Shown in pieces: positions 1 to 6,285 of a stretch of 7,463 bases of DNA; the first letter of the stretch is position 1; each line of letters begins with the position of its first letter. Under the pieces are notes generated by a model. It was not told the origin of the DNA and made no database searches. It saw only the letters and a program-made list of their open reading frames with translations. The position numbers and the translations under genes are program-made. Origin of the DNA: Actinoplanes liguriensis (GTDB lineage Bacteria > Actinomycetota > Actinomycetes > Mycobacteriales > Micromonosporaceae); contig KL571239.1 of assembly GCA_000715855.1 (NCBI GenBank), positions 10,170 through 17,632 of the forward strand, in the 5' to 3' direction.

Positions 1-1468
1 CCTCGACCCCGGGCAGCCCCTGCACCGCCTTGCGCACCTCGGCGAGCCGGGTCAGATGGTGCTCGTACTGCCCGCGCTTGCGCTCGAGGTCGCTCTCCAG
101 GTTGCGGGCCACCGCGTCGCGCTGCTGCCAGCGGGCGGTCGCCTGCTCGGCGGCCTCCCGCGCGGCGGCGCCGGCCGCCTCGGCGAGCCGGACCGCGGAC
201 TCGCGCGGCACCTCCGGCACGACGGCGACGGTCTGCTCGCAGACCGGGCACTTGTCCCCGGCGGTCAGGTGGCCGCGCAGCGCGGTCGCACGGTCACGCT
301 GCTGGGCGTCCCGATAATCCTGCCGGGCCTGCTCCAGCAGCTGCTGGGCGCCGGTGTGCTCGGACTCGGCCAGGTCGGCGGAGGCCCGCGCGTCCCGGCT
401 CTCCACCTCGGCGACCGAGACCTTGCCGGCGAACCACGCCTCCTGCTCGATGAGACGTTCCAACTCGGTGTGCCGGTCCAGCGCCAGCCGCAGCGACCCG
501 GGGTCGCCGGCCGCGGTCAGCTCACCGCGCACCTTCTCCTCCGACTCCTCGGCCTCGTGCACCGCGTCCGCGGCCTGAGCGGCGGCGACCCGGGCAGCGG
601 TGATCGCTCCGGTCGCTTCCGAAAGACCTTGGGGGGTACGGACGGAGGAGAGCGAGCCGAGCTCCGCGTCGAGGGTGTCCCGGGTGCCGCGCGCCGTCTC
701 CTCGGCGGCCCGCGCCGCCCGCAACCCCGGCATCGCGGCCTCCACGGCGGCGGTCAGCTCGCGCATCCGTGCCAGGCGGGCGGCCGCCTCCTCGACGGCC
801 TCCTCGGTGGCGTCCTCCAGCGCGGCCAGCGACTGGTCGACCACGGTCAGCTTGGCCTCCGCGGTCTTGCCCCGCTCCGCGGCCCTGACCTGCACCTTCT
901 CGTAGATCTGCAGGCCCAGCAGGTTGATCAGGATCTGCTGCCGGGTGGCCGGCTTGGCGTGCAGGAAATCGGCGAACTGGCCCTGCGGCAGCACCACGCA
1001 ACTGGTGAACTGCTCGTAGGGCAGGCCGACGGCGTGCAGCACCGCGTCGTCCATCTCGGCGGGGACGCCGGCCAGGACCTCGCCGAGATCCTCCAGGTCC
1101 ATGCCGGTGTCCAGCTTGGTCACGTCGAAGCCGGGCGGCATCAGCTGCAGCCCGGCGCCGGACGTCTTGACGTTGCCCCGCCCGTCGCGCCGGATCACGC
1201 GGGTCGCGACGTAACGGTCGCCGGCCGACTCGAAGACCAGGCGGACCCGGGCCTCGACGGCGGACGGGGCGAGCGCGTTGCCGATCCCACGGGCGCCGCC
1301 CCAGCGCGGGACCTGGCCGTAGAGCGCGAAACAGATCGCGTCCAGCACCGTCGACTTGCCCGAGCCGGTCGGGCCGACCAGGGCGAAGTAGTCGGCGTCG
1401 GTGAAATCCACGGTGGTCTGGTCACGGAACACCGTGAACCCGGACATGTCCAGCCGGATGGGCCTCAT
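1..1468 (-). CDS. sbcC: SbcC, Rad50-like SMC-family ATPase of the SbcCD nuclease (3' end outside window)
   Basis: This is the ATPase and tether subunit of SbcCD, the bacterial Rad50-Mre11 equivalent, which processes DNA ends and hairpins. The ATG at 1468 overlaps the TGA of sbcD in an ATGA (1465-1468), and a GAGGT lies 12 nt upstream (1481-1485). About 489 codons are visible. Near the N-terminus is a Walker A loop, GPTGSGKST (residues about 32-40). The Q-loop-type segment LPQGQF contains Q162. A long Ala/Glu/Arg-rich coiled coil follows and reaches CPVC at residues 407-410 (bases 239-250), the Rad50 zinc hook that dimerises the coiled-coil tips. The returning coil then begins and is cut by the window edge. 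The signature motif, Walker B and C-terminal half lie to the left. A hook near residue 407 predicts a full length of about 800 residues, usual for actinobacterial SbcC. The frame is open throughout, with no sign of decay. Confidence 0.95.
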   Translation of the reverse strand, partial: MRPIRLDMSGFTVFRDQTTVDFTDADYFALVGPTGSGKSTVLDAICFALYGQVPRWGGARGIGNALAPSAVEARVRLVFESAGDRYVATRVIRRDGRGNVKTSGAGLQLMPPGFDVTKLDTGMDLEDLGEVLAGVPAEMDDAVLHAVGLPYEQFTSCVVLPQGQFADFLHAKPATRQQILINLLGLQIYEKVQVRAAERGKTAEAKLTVVDQSLAALEDATEEAVEEAAARLARMRELTAAVEAAMPGLRAARAAEETARGTRDTLDAELGSLSSVRTPQGLSEATGAITAARVAAAQAADAVHEAEESEEKVRGELTAAGDPGSLRLALDRHTELERLIEQEAWFAGKVSVAEVESRDARASADLAESEHTGAQQLLEQARQDYRDAQQRDRATALRGHLTAGDKCPVCEQTVAVVPEVPRESAVRLAEAAGAAAREAAEQATARWQQRDAVARNLESDLERKRGQYEHHLTRLAEVRKAVQGLPGVE

Positions 1469-2613
1469 TGGGTGCTGCTCACCTCGTCGTACAGCGCGTC
1501 GAAGAGCTCGCGGACGCCCTCCTCGGCGTTGCCGCGACTGTCCAGGTAGTCGCCGAAGAGCTCGCGCGGGGAGCGGCCGGCGCGTTCCGCGGCGCGGGCC
1601 CCGGTGCGCTCGGGCAGCATGTCGGGGTCGATGCGGACCTCCAGGGCGTTCGGCAACAACTCCTGCACGTCCTCGCGCAGGCCGGGGCGGGGCGCCTCGC
1701 GCACCAGGACACGCAGCCAGGCCTCCGGAAGGTTCACCGTCGCGAGCTGTTCCAAGGTTCCCTTGACGGTGCGCAGGGTCAGCGCCGAGGTCACCGGCAC
1801 ATCCCGCACCTGGGCGGCCTTGTCCACCCCGACGTCGACGATCGCCACCGAGCTGATGTTCTCCTCCTCACCGAAGTCGACGGCGAGGGGACTGCCCGAA
1901 TAGCGCACCGGGCAGGGGCCGATCACCCGCTGGGAGCGGTGCAGGTGGCCGAGCGCGACATAGTGCGTGTTCTGCGGGAACACCGTGGACGGCACGGCGT
2001 AGCCCATGATCGTGTGCGCCTCGCGCTCGCCGCCGCCGGTGCTCGCCCCGACCAGGGTCAGGTGCGAGGTGATCAGGTTGACCACGCCCGGCTCGGCGAA
2101 CGGCTCGCTGAGCTTGCCGATCAGGCGGGCGATCAGATCCGCGTACGTCTGGTTGGATTCCGCCTCGGTCAACTCATACATCTCGACGGCGCGGATCGCG
2201 AACCGCTGGGAGAGGAACGGCAGGGCGACCAGGCGCCAGCGCTCGCCGGCGTCGGTGGTCCCCTCGATCAGCAGGTCCTTCGGGTTGTCGAAGGAGCCCC
2301 GCAGCTCGATGCCGGCCGCGTCGGCCCACGGCCGCAGCGCGTCCAGGGCGTGCCCGTTGTCGTGGTTGCCGCCGATCGCCACGACCCGCGCGCCGGTGCG
2401 GCGCAGGGCCGACAGCGCCCGGGTGACCAGCTTCGTGGACTCCGCGGTCGGCGCCGCGGTGTCGTAGAGGTCGCCGGCCACGATCACCAGGTCGGGTTTC
2501 TCGGCCTGGGCGATCTCGATCACCTGGGCGAGCACCCGCCGATGCTCGTCGCGCCGGTCGCGGCCCTTGAGAACCTTGCCGACGTGCCAGTCGGAGGTGT
2601 GCAGGATGCGCAT
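1465..2613 (-). CDS. sbcD: SbcD, Mre11-like nuclease subunit of SbcCD
   Basis: This is a 382-residue metallophosphoesterase, the Mn-dependent exo/endonuclease partner of SbcC. The phosphoesterase motifs are in order: D8-W9-H10 in the opening SDWH, GDLYD (47-51), GGNHDN (81-86), the histidine of TSHLTL (H184), and GHLH (222-225). All expected metal-binding Asp/His/Asn residues are present, so it should be active. YSGSPLAVDFGEE (238-250) is the characteristic SbcD segment after the nuclease core. The remaining C-terminal part is the capping and SbcC-binding region. The ATG at 2613 is preceded by an AAGG 7 nt upstream (2621-2624), inside the 21-bp gap after the HerA-like gene. The stop overlaps the sbcC start by 4 bp, consistent with translational coupling and matched subunit supply. 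A long opposite-strand open frame here is a codon-bias shadow. Confidence 0.96.
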   Translation of the reverse strand: MRILHTSDWHVGKVLKGRDRRDEHRRVLAQVIEIAQAEKPDLVIVAGDLYDTAAPTAESTKLVTRALSALRRTGARVVAIGGNHDNGHALDALRPWADAAGIELRGSFDNPKDLLIEGTTDAGERWRLVALPFLSQRFAIRAVEMYELTEAESNQTYADLIARLIGKLSEPFAEPGVVNLITSHLTLVGASTGGGEREAHTIMGYAVPSTVFPQNTHYVALGHLHRSQRVIGPCPVRYSGSPLAVDFGEEENISSVAIVDVGVDKAAQVRDVPVTSALTLRTVKGTLEQLATVNLPEAWLRVLVREAPRPGLREDVQELLPNALEVRIDPDMLPERTGARAAERAGRSPRELFGDYLDSRGNAEEGVRELFDALYDEVSSTQ

Positions 2614-2634
2614 CGCGAAACCTTAGCCTCAGCC

Positions 2635-4380
2635 CTAGAACGGGATGTCGTCGTCGCCGCCGGCACGGCCGCCGATCACGGCATACGGATCGGCGGACTG
2701 GACGATCGAACGGAGCGACTCGGCCGGTGGGGGACCCGCCTCGGACTTGCGGGTGGCCCAGGCCGGGAACGGGAACTCGACGCAGAGCGGGACCGGGATG
2801 TCCGGCTGGTTGACGAACATCGTGCCCGGCCGGGCCAGCAGCGCCCGCTGGCGCATCGCCGGGGGCAGGAACCCGTATTCCGGGCGGGAGGCCTCGGCCG
2901 GGTCGAGGCGGCCGACGACCCGGATCGCCGAGTTGGTCACGATCCGCCGCTCCACCTCGCTGGCGGTCTGCTGCGCGCCGATCAGGATCACGCCCAGGGA
3001 GCGGCCGCGCTCGGCGATGTCCAGCAGCACCTCCTTGATCGGGGAGGAGCCCTCGCGAGGCGCGTACTTGTTCAGCTCGTCCAGCACCACGAAGAGCAGG
3101 GGACGGCCGGTGCCGGCCTTCTCCTTCTCCTCGAACTCGGTCTTGAGCGTCACACCGACCACGAACCGCTGCGCCCGGTCCGGCAGGTTGTGCAGGTCGA
3201 CGACGGTGACCTGAGCGCTGTCGGCGGTCTTGATCTGGTGCGGGCGGCGCTGGGCCAGGTCGCCCCGGATCAGCCGGGACAGGTCCCGCTTGCTGTTGAT
3301 CATCCGGCGGGCGAACGCGTTGACCGTGCCCATGTTCACCGCGCTGCCGGCCCAGACACCCCGGGTCTCGTCATCGGTGAGCTGGTCGACGATGTGGTCG
3401 ACCAGATCCCCGTACGACCCGATGCGGCGGCCGTCGATGCTGATCCCGCCCTCGGCCGGGACGGCGTAACGGTTCAGGTGGGCGGTCACCGAGTGGACGA
3501 CCATCGTGTACTGCTGGCGCTCGTCGTCGGCGTCGGCGAACACGTACGGCAGCAGTTTCAGGGAACAGAACTCGTCGAGCGTCCAGTAGAACGAGTCGAC
3601 GCCGGTCAGCCGGCCGCTCACGTCGGGGGCGCCGGACGGGTCGTTCGGCCGGGGCGGCGCATACACCCGTACATCGGTGAAGGGGGTGTCCGGAAGGTCG
3701 AGCAGCTTGTAGTAGGCCCGGGTGCTCTCGTCCAGCTTCGTGTTCGGGTGGTCGAGGAAGAGCAGATCCTCACCCTTGACGTTGAAGATCAGCGCCCGCG
3801 CGTTCGCCCCGTCGGCGCCGAGCTGACCGGAACGGAACACCGAGTAGAGCAGGAACGTGGCGAAGCTGGTCTTGGTGGCGACGCCGGAGATGCCGGAGAT
3901 CGAGACGTGCGCGCCGCGGGTGCCGTCCAGAAAGTCCGCGTTCAGGAAGACCGGGACGCCGTCGCGGCCGGTGCCCATCGGGACGCGCCGCTCCATCCGG
4001 TCGAAGTGCAGGGCGGCGTCGCGCGCCTCGCCGGAGGCCCGGTGCACGACCGCGCCGGGGGCGGGCGGCACATACAGCTCCGGGTCGACGCGCGTGGTGG
4101 TGATCTCGGCCGCCTCCTGGACCATGGCCGGCAGCGTGCCGTCGGCGATGGCGAACACGTCCGAGTCGAACTGGGCGCCCTCGTGCCGTGCCCGGACCTG
4201 GGTGACCACCCCTGAGATCGTCACCGGCTCCCGATCGGGAAGGTCACGCTTCGTGGTCACGACGTCGTCGAGCTGTAGGTAGCTGCCGGGGGCGACAGCC
4301 GTCCAGAATTGGAGCGGGGTCGCGTCGGCAGTACCTAGAACCCGCCCGACGGGGGAAGTTTCGTCAGACACGCCGATCAT
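2635..4380 (-). CDS. HerA-like HAS-barrel ATPase / DNA translocase
   Basis: This is a 581-residue ATPase of the FtsK/HerA superfamily. Residues about 10-110 match a HAS-barrel-type β domain, and the P-loop core follows. The nucleotide-binding loop is SGISGVATKTS (162-172). It is unusual: K170-T171 are present, but Thr replaces the glycine normally before the lysine, and the glycine spacing is shifted. Walker B is LLFVVLDEL (428-436) with D434-E435. The stretch ERGRSLGVILIGAQQT (457-472) is a classical HerA/FtsK signature. Next come an N483-centred sensor-like segment and R488/R491, possible arginine-finger positions. HerA proteins form hexameric DNA pumps that feed end-resection nucleases. 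Placement 21 bp ahead of sbcD-sbcC supports a joint role in double-strand-end processing. No NurA nuclease is visible. ATG at 4380 has GAGG only 4 nt upstream (4385-4388); a GTG three codons later is a possible alternative start. Confidence 0.87.
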   Translation of the reverse strand: MIGVSDETSPVGRVLGTADATPLQFWTAVAPGSYLQLDDVVTTKRDLPDREPVTISGVVTQVRARHEGAQFDSDVFAIADGTLPAMVQEAAEITTTRVDPELYVPPAPGAVVHRASGEARDAALHFDRMERRVPMGTGRDGVPVFLNADFLDGTRGAHVSISGISGVATKTSFATFLLYSVFRSGQLGADGANARALIFNVKGEDLLFLDHPNTKLDESTRAYYKLLDLPDTPFTDVRVYAPPRPNDPSGAPDVSGRLTGVDSFYWTLDEFCSLKLLPYVFADADDERQQYTMVVHSVTAHLNRYAVPAEGGISIDGRRIGSYGDLVDHIVDQLTDDETRGVWAGSAVNMGTVNAFARRMINSKRDLSRLIRGDLAQRRPHQIKTADSAQVTVVDLHNLPDRAQRFVVGVTLKTEFEEKEKAGTGRPLLFVVLDELNKYAPREGSSPIKEVLLDIAERGRSLGVILIGAQQTASEVERRIVTNSAIRVVGRLDPAEASRPEYGFLPPAMRQRALLARPGTMFVNQPDIPVPLCVEFPFPAWATRKSEAGPPPAESLRSIVQSADPYAVIGGRAGGDDDIPF

Positions 4381-4400
4381 GGTGCCTCAGAGGTACGACA

Positions 4401-4417
4401 AAATCCCCACGGGATCT
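4401..4417 (-). terminator. Short hairpin with T-run in the herA leader (weak attenuator candidate)
   Basis: On the minus strand AGATCCC and GGGATTT can form a 7-bp stem (one G·U) around a GTG triloop. The T-run is only four bases, three of them inside the stem. The hairpin ends 20 nt before the HerA-like start codon. It resembles a minimal intrinsic terminator but is short and could be chance. Confidence 0.2.
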
Positions 4418-4430
4418 TCAGTCTTTCGGG

Positions 4431-4471
4431 TTTTCCACAACTTCTGGTGTTCATCCACAGAGTTATGCACA
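4431..4471 (+). promoter_or_regulatory. Cluster of three DnaA-box-like 9-mers
   Basis: Three same-strand 9-mers resemble the DnaA box TTATNCACA. TTTTCCACA (4431-4439) and TCATCCACA (4451-4459) each differ from TTATCCACA at one position. TTATGCACA (4463-4471) fits the relaxed consensus exactly. Start-to-start spacing is 20 and 12 bp. There is no dnaA/dnaN context, so an origin is unlikely; a DnaA-responsive regulatory site or titration site is possible. Binding is inferred from sequence only. Confidence 0.4.
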
Positions 4472-4489
4472 AGATCTTGATCGAGATGG

Positions 4490-5200
4490 TTAGGCGCGCG
4501 GACGGGCGTATCGGAGGAAGAGCATGTCCTCACGGGTCAGCGCGTGCCGCAACGCCATCCGCCGCGGCGGGCTCGCCGGGCCGTGCGCGATCCGCCCGGC
4601 CCCGCCCCCGGCCAGCAGCGGCGCGACCGTCAGGCACAGCTCGTCGACCAGGTCCGCGGCGATCATCGAGCCGAGCAGGCCGGGCCCGCCCTCGCAGAGC
4701 AGCTGGGTCGCCCCGCGCTCGTGCAGCGCGGCCACCCCGGCGGCCAGGTCGACCTGCTCGTCACCGGCGCGGACCAGCTCGGCGACCTCGGCGATCGGGG
4801 AGTCGCCCGGGGCGGCACGGTGGGTGAGCACGATCGGCCGGACCGGCGCGTCCGCGAAGATCAGCTGGGCCGGGTCGAGATCGAGCGAGCCGGAGACGAT
4901 CACCATCAGCGGGAACTCGGGCAGGCCGTGCCGCGTACGCCAAATGCGGTCTTCCGTGGTGAGACGGAGCGCGTCATAGCGCTCGGCGCGAACCGTGCCG
5001 GCCGCGACCACCAGCGCGTCGCAGACCATCCGCAAGGTGTCGAAGACCTCCTTGTCGCCCGGGCCCTGCAGCCCGGCGGAGAGGCCGTCGACGCTCACCG
5101 CGCCGTCGGCGCTGGCGATGAAGTTCACCCGCAGGGTGGGGTGCTCCAGCCGCGGATAGCAGCCGGCCAGCTCGTCCCGGCCGGACGGCAGCGTGCTCAC
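4490..5200 (-). CDS. RibD C-terminal-type (pyrimidine reductase family) protein
   Basis: This is a 236-residue protein of the RibD C-terminal/dihydrofolate-reductase-like fold. Family members include the NADPH-dependent reductase of riboflavin synthesis, which reduces the ribosyl side chain of the pyrimidine intermediate. Visible signatures are SADGAVSVDG (30-39), DALVVAAGTVRAERY (61-75) and CEGGPGLLG (169-177), followed by the family-typical VDELCLTVAPLLAGGG (185-200). The deaminase half of bifunctional RibD is absent, and no other rib genes are nearby, so the true substrate is uncertain; many actinobacterial stand-alone members are uncharacterised. The GTG start at 5200 was chosen because it overlaps the upstream stop in a GTGA (5197-5200) and places the conserved fold just after a short N-terminus. 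An upstream ATG at 5311 would add 37 residues translated from the neighbouring gene's DNA. No Shine-Dalgarno is visible, so coupling is likely. Confidence 0.85.
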   Translation of the reverse strand: MSTLPSGRDELAGCYPRLEHPTLRVNFIASADGAVSVDGLSAGLQGPGDKEVFDTLRMVCDALVVAAGTVRAERYDALRLTTEDRIWRTRHGLPEFPLMVIVSGSLDLDPAQLIFADAPVRPIVLTHRAAPGDSPIAEVAELVRAGDEQVDLAAGVAALHERGATQLLCEGGPGLLGSMIAADLVDELCLTVAPLLAGGGAGRIAHGPASPPRRMALRHALTREDMLFLRYARPRA

Positions 5201-5316
5201 GGGCCGGGCGGGCCGGTCACCGGCGGGACCGGCCGGGGCTCGCGATGCTGGCAGTCGCACCACGACCCGCCCTTGCAGTCCCCGTGCCGCTGATCCCGGC
5301 AAGCCTCGCAAATCAT
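5197..5316 (-). CDS. Cys/His-rich microprotein, putative zinc-binding
   Basis: This 39-residue product is dominated by potential metal ligands: C3-x2-C6, H11-x2-C14, then WCDCQH with C20, C22 and H24. A Pro-rich tail follows. Seven Cys/His in 22 residues suggest one or two structural zinc sites, but no function is known to me. The TGA overlaps the GTG start of the reductase (GTGA, 5197-5200), so the two are probably co-translated. ATG at 5316 places the first CxxC right after the start; a GTG at 5325 would add three residues. A longer frame reaching 5451 would need most of the divergent intergenic region to be coding and gives an unconvincing N-terminus. There is no Shine-Dalgarno. A TAAAGT -10-like hexamer ends 7 nt before the ATG, so the transcript may be leaderless. 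Confidence 0.7.
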   Translation of the reverse strand: MICEACRDQRHGDCKGGSWCDCQHREPRPVPPVTGPPGP

Positions 5317-5323
5317 GCTCAGC

Positions 5324-5352
5324 ACTTTATCGGTCACCGGTCTGTCAGACAG
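5324..5352 (-). promoter_or_regulatory. Candidate leaderless promoter of the microprotein-reductase pair
   Basis: On the minus strand TAAAGT (5329-5324) fits the actinobacterial -10 pattern TAnnnT. Seven bases separate it from the ATG at 5316, which would put the transcription start at or next to the start codon. The region 17 bp upstream, CTGTCT (5352-5347), is a weak -35 and overlaps an inverted repeat. Not experimentally supported. Confidence 0.35.
5342..5352. repeat. Inverted repeat CTGTC-A-GACAG, possible operator
   Basis: Perfect 5-bp arms around a single base overlap the candidate -35 region of the leftward promoter. The right arm is the first GACAG of a tandem GACAGCC repeat (5348-5361). 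Position and symmetry fit a repressor site, but no regulator is encoded in the window. Confidence 0.35.
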
Positions 5353-5357
5353 CCGAC

Positions 5358-5384
5358 AGCCAGGGGTCAGGCCGGACCCTGGCT
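5358..5384. repeat. Inverted repeat, 10-bp arms with one bulged G
   Basis: AGCCAGGGGTC (5358-5368) pairs with GACCCTGGCT (5375-5384) around the 6-nt loop AGGCCG, leaving one G unpaired. No T-run follows on either strand, so an intrinsic terminator of the usual type is not supported. In a divergent promoter region it may be a regulator site or a leader hairpin. Confidence 0.4.
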
Positions 5385-5481
5385 TGCCTACTCTGAGTTG
5401 TGAAATCTGGCATATCCCACCCGGCTTGACGGCCGGGACACGGCCGTGCAACGGGTCGGAAACGCCGGTTGGGCACTGTTG

Positions 5482-5525
5482 GTCACCAGGACGGCGCCAC
5501 CGGCCGTCGTGACGGGAGGAGTCAC
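5482..5525 (+). promoter_or_regulatory. Structured ribosome-binding region of the first ACT gene
   Basis: The Shine-Dalgarno GGGAGGA (5514-5520) is exactly the 7-nt loop of a hairpin with arms GTGAC (5509-5513) and GTCAC (5521-5525), directly before the ATG. The same GTGAC can pair instead with an upstream GTCAC (5482-5486), continuing into GACGGC/GCCGTC (5490-5495 with 5503-5508) to give an 11-bp stem with a CAG bulge. The two pairings exclude each other. The start-side stem is only 5 bp, so a regulatory switch is plausible but unproven. Confidence 0.4.
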
Positions 5526-6236
5526 ATGTTGCTGCGGGTTCGAGTCACCCTGCCGGACCGTCCCGGTGCTCTCGGCCAGGTCGCACGCACCCTGGGTGTT
5601 GCCGGCGCGGACATCGTCCAGGTCGTGGTGCTGGAGCGACTCGGCGGCCGGGCGGTCGACGACTTCACCGTCGTCTGGCCGGGCGCGGCCCGCGTGGAGC
5701 GGCTCCTCGCCGGTCTCGCCGCGATCCCCGGCGTCCAGGTGGACGGGGTGTGGAAGGCGATAGGCGCCCCGGTCAGCGGCGGTCACGACGCCGAGCTGCT
5801 CGCCCAGGTCGCCGCCAACCCCGCCGACGGTCTCGCCACCCTCGTCGACGCGGTGCCCGGCCTTCTTGCCGCCGACTGGGCGGCCGTCGCGGTGGTCCCG
5901 GCCGACTGGGCCTCGCGCAGCGGCGCCAACGGGATCAACCACGAGCCCCGGGTGGCGTACGCGAGCTGGCGCGCCCCGTCCCCGCTGCACCTGCCCGAGG
6001 TCACCCCGCTGCGTGCCCGCCCGTTCGTCGAGCCCGGCGGCCCGCGGTACGCGGTCGCCCCGTTCGGCCGCGGCGGCCTGGTCCTGCTGGTGGCCCGCAC
6101 CGACGAGGACGACCTGCCGGCCGCCGCGTTCCACGTGACCGAGGTGGACCGGGTGGCCCAGCTGGTCCGCGCCGCCGCGGTGATCCTGGGTGACCGGCTG
6201 GACGCCGTGACACCCGCCACGATCGCCCAGGTGTGA
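5526..6236 (+). CDS. ACT-domain amino-acid-binding regulatory protein
   Basis: This is a 236-residue cytosolic protein. Residues about 1-75 form an ACT domain. The ligand-turn motif DRPG (11-14) sits after the first strand, and GGRAVDDFTVVW (40-51) closes the second half. ACT domains bind amino acids and relay the signal to a partner or attached enzyme. Residues about 85-225 form an α/β region without a recognisable active site. It could be GAF-like, but I cannot demonstrate that. The whole layout parallels the first 175 residues of the next gene, which carries an acetyltransferase domain. The two are 145 bp apart on the same strand, so this protein may be a ligand sensor working with that enzyme. 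ATG at 5526 is preceded by GGGAGGA with 5-nt spacing; a TTG at 5469 is in frame but lacks a ribosome-binding site. Confidence 0.82.
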   Translation: MLLRVRVTLPDRPGALGQVARTLGVAGADIVQVVVLERLGGRAVDDFTVVWPGAARVERLLAGLAAIPGVQVDGVWKAIGAPVSGGHDAELLAQVAANPADGLATLVDAVPGLLAADWAAVAVVPADWASRSGANGINHEPRVAYASWRAPSPLHLPEVTPLRARPFVEPGGPRYAVAPFGRGGLVLLVARTDEDDLPAAAFHVTEVDRVAQLVRAAAVILGDRLDAVTPATIAQV

Positions 6237-6241
6237 TGGTC

Positions 6242-6271
6242 TTAACGACGAATTAGCAGCTCAGGCAATAC
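6242..6271 (+). promoter_or_regulatory. Weak candidate promoter of the ACT-GNAT gene
   Basis: TTAACG (6242-6247) and CAATAC (6266-6271) are 18 bp apart in the only AT-richer patch of this gap. The -35 matches four of six consensus bases and the -10 only two. A start near 6278 would place the 5' end of the mRNA just before the rod-shaped leader (6286-6380), which makes the position attractive. Read-through from the first ACT gene is an equal alternative. Confidence 0.2.
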
Positions 6272-6285
6272 GACGGCAACAAGCC

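Larger units (their letters stand above)
4381..4489 (-). promoter_or_regulatory. Intergenic leader upstream of herA-sbcD-sbcC
   Basis: This 109-bp gap, AT-richer than its surroundings, lies between the stop of the reductase gene and the HerA-like start. It is the only sizeable gap before the repair operon, so an operon promoter is likely here, although no convincing -35/-10 pair can be picked by eye. It contains three DnaA-box-like 9-mers, a 10-bp palindrome CAAGATCTTG (4470-4479) and a small minus-strand hairpin. No clear terminator for the reductase gene is seen, so read-through from upstream is possible. Confidence 0.5.
5317..5525. other. Divergent intergenic region with clustered inverted repeats
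   Basis: This 209-bp region separates the leftward microprotein-reductase genes from the rightward ACT genes. I see no credible gene in it. In order it holds an inverted repeat CTGTC-A-GACAG (5342-5352), a tandem GACAGCC direct repeat (5348-5361), a 10-bp stem with one bulge (5358-5384), a 6-bp stem around TTGACG (5420-5437), the palindrome CACGGCCGTG (5439-5448), and a structured ribosome-binding-site region (5482-5525). Rightward promoter elements are not convincing; TTGTGA (5398) and CATATC (5411) are wrongly spaced. Promoters for both directions must nevertheless lie here if the genes are expressed independently. Confidence 0.6.

Noticed and set aside
56..1549. A 497-codon plus-strand frame opposite sbcC
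   Set aside because: The minus strand clearly encodes SbcC with Walker A and zinc hook; the plus frame is low-complexity Gly/Leu/Arg-rich shadow.
1468..4215. A 915-codon open frame on the plus strand opposite sbcD and the HerA-like gene
   Set aside because: It is antisense to two well-supported genes, its product has no recognisable domain, and long opposite-strand frames are expected from GC-rich third positions.
4431..4479. A replication origin at the DnaA-box-like cluster
   Set aside because: There are only three imperfect boxes, no dnaA, dnaN, gyrB or recF neighbours and no extended AT-rich unwinding element.
5201..5311. N-terminal extension of the reductase to the ATG at 5311
   Set aside because: The extra 37 residues are Arg/Pro/Ala-rich out-of-frame translation of the microprotein gene; the GTGA overlap at 5197-5200 gives a better start.
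5315..5512. A 65-codon plus-strand frame in the divergent intergenic region
   Set aside because: It begins inside the microprotein start region, has no ribosome-binding site, and shows no conserved pattern; the region is better explained by regulatory repeats.
5388..6134. A 248-codon minus-strand frame opposite the first ACT gene
   Set aside because: It is a shadow of the ACT-domain gene, with compositionally biased sequence and no motif.
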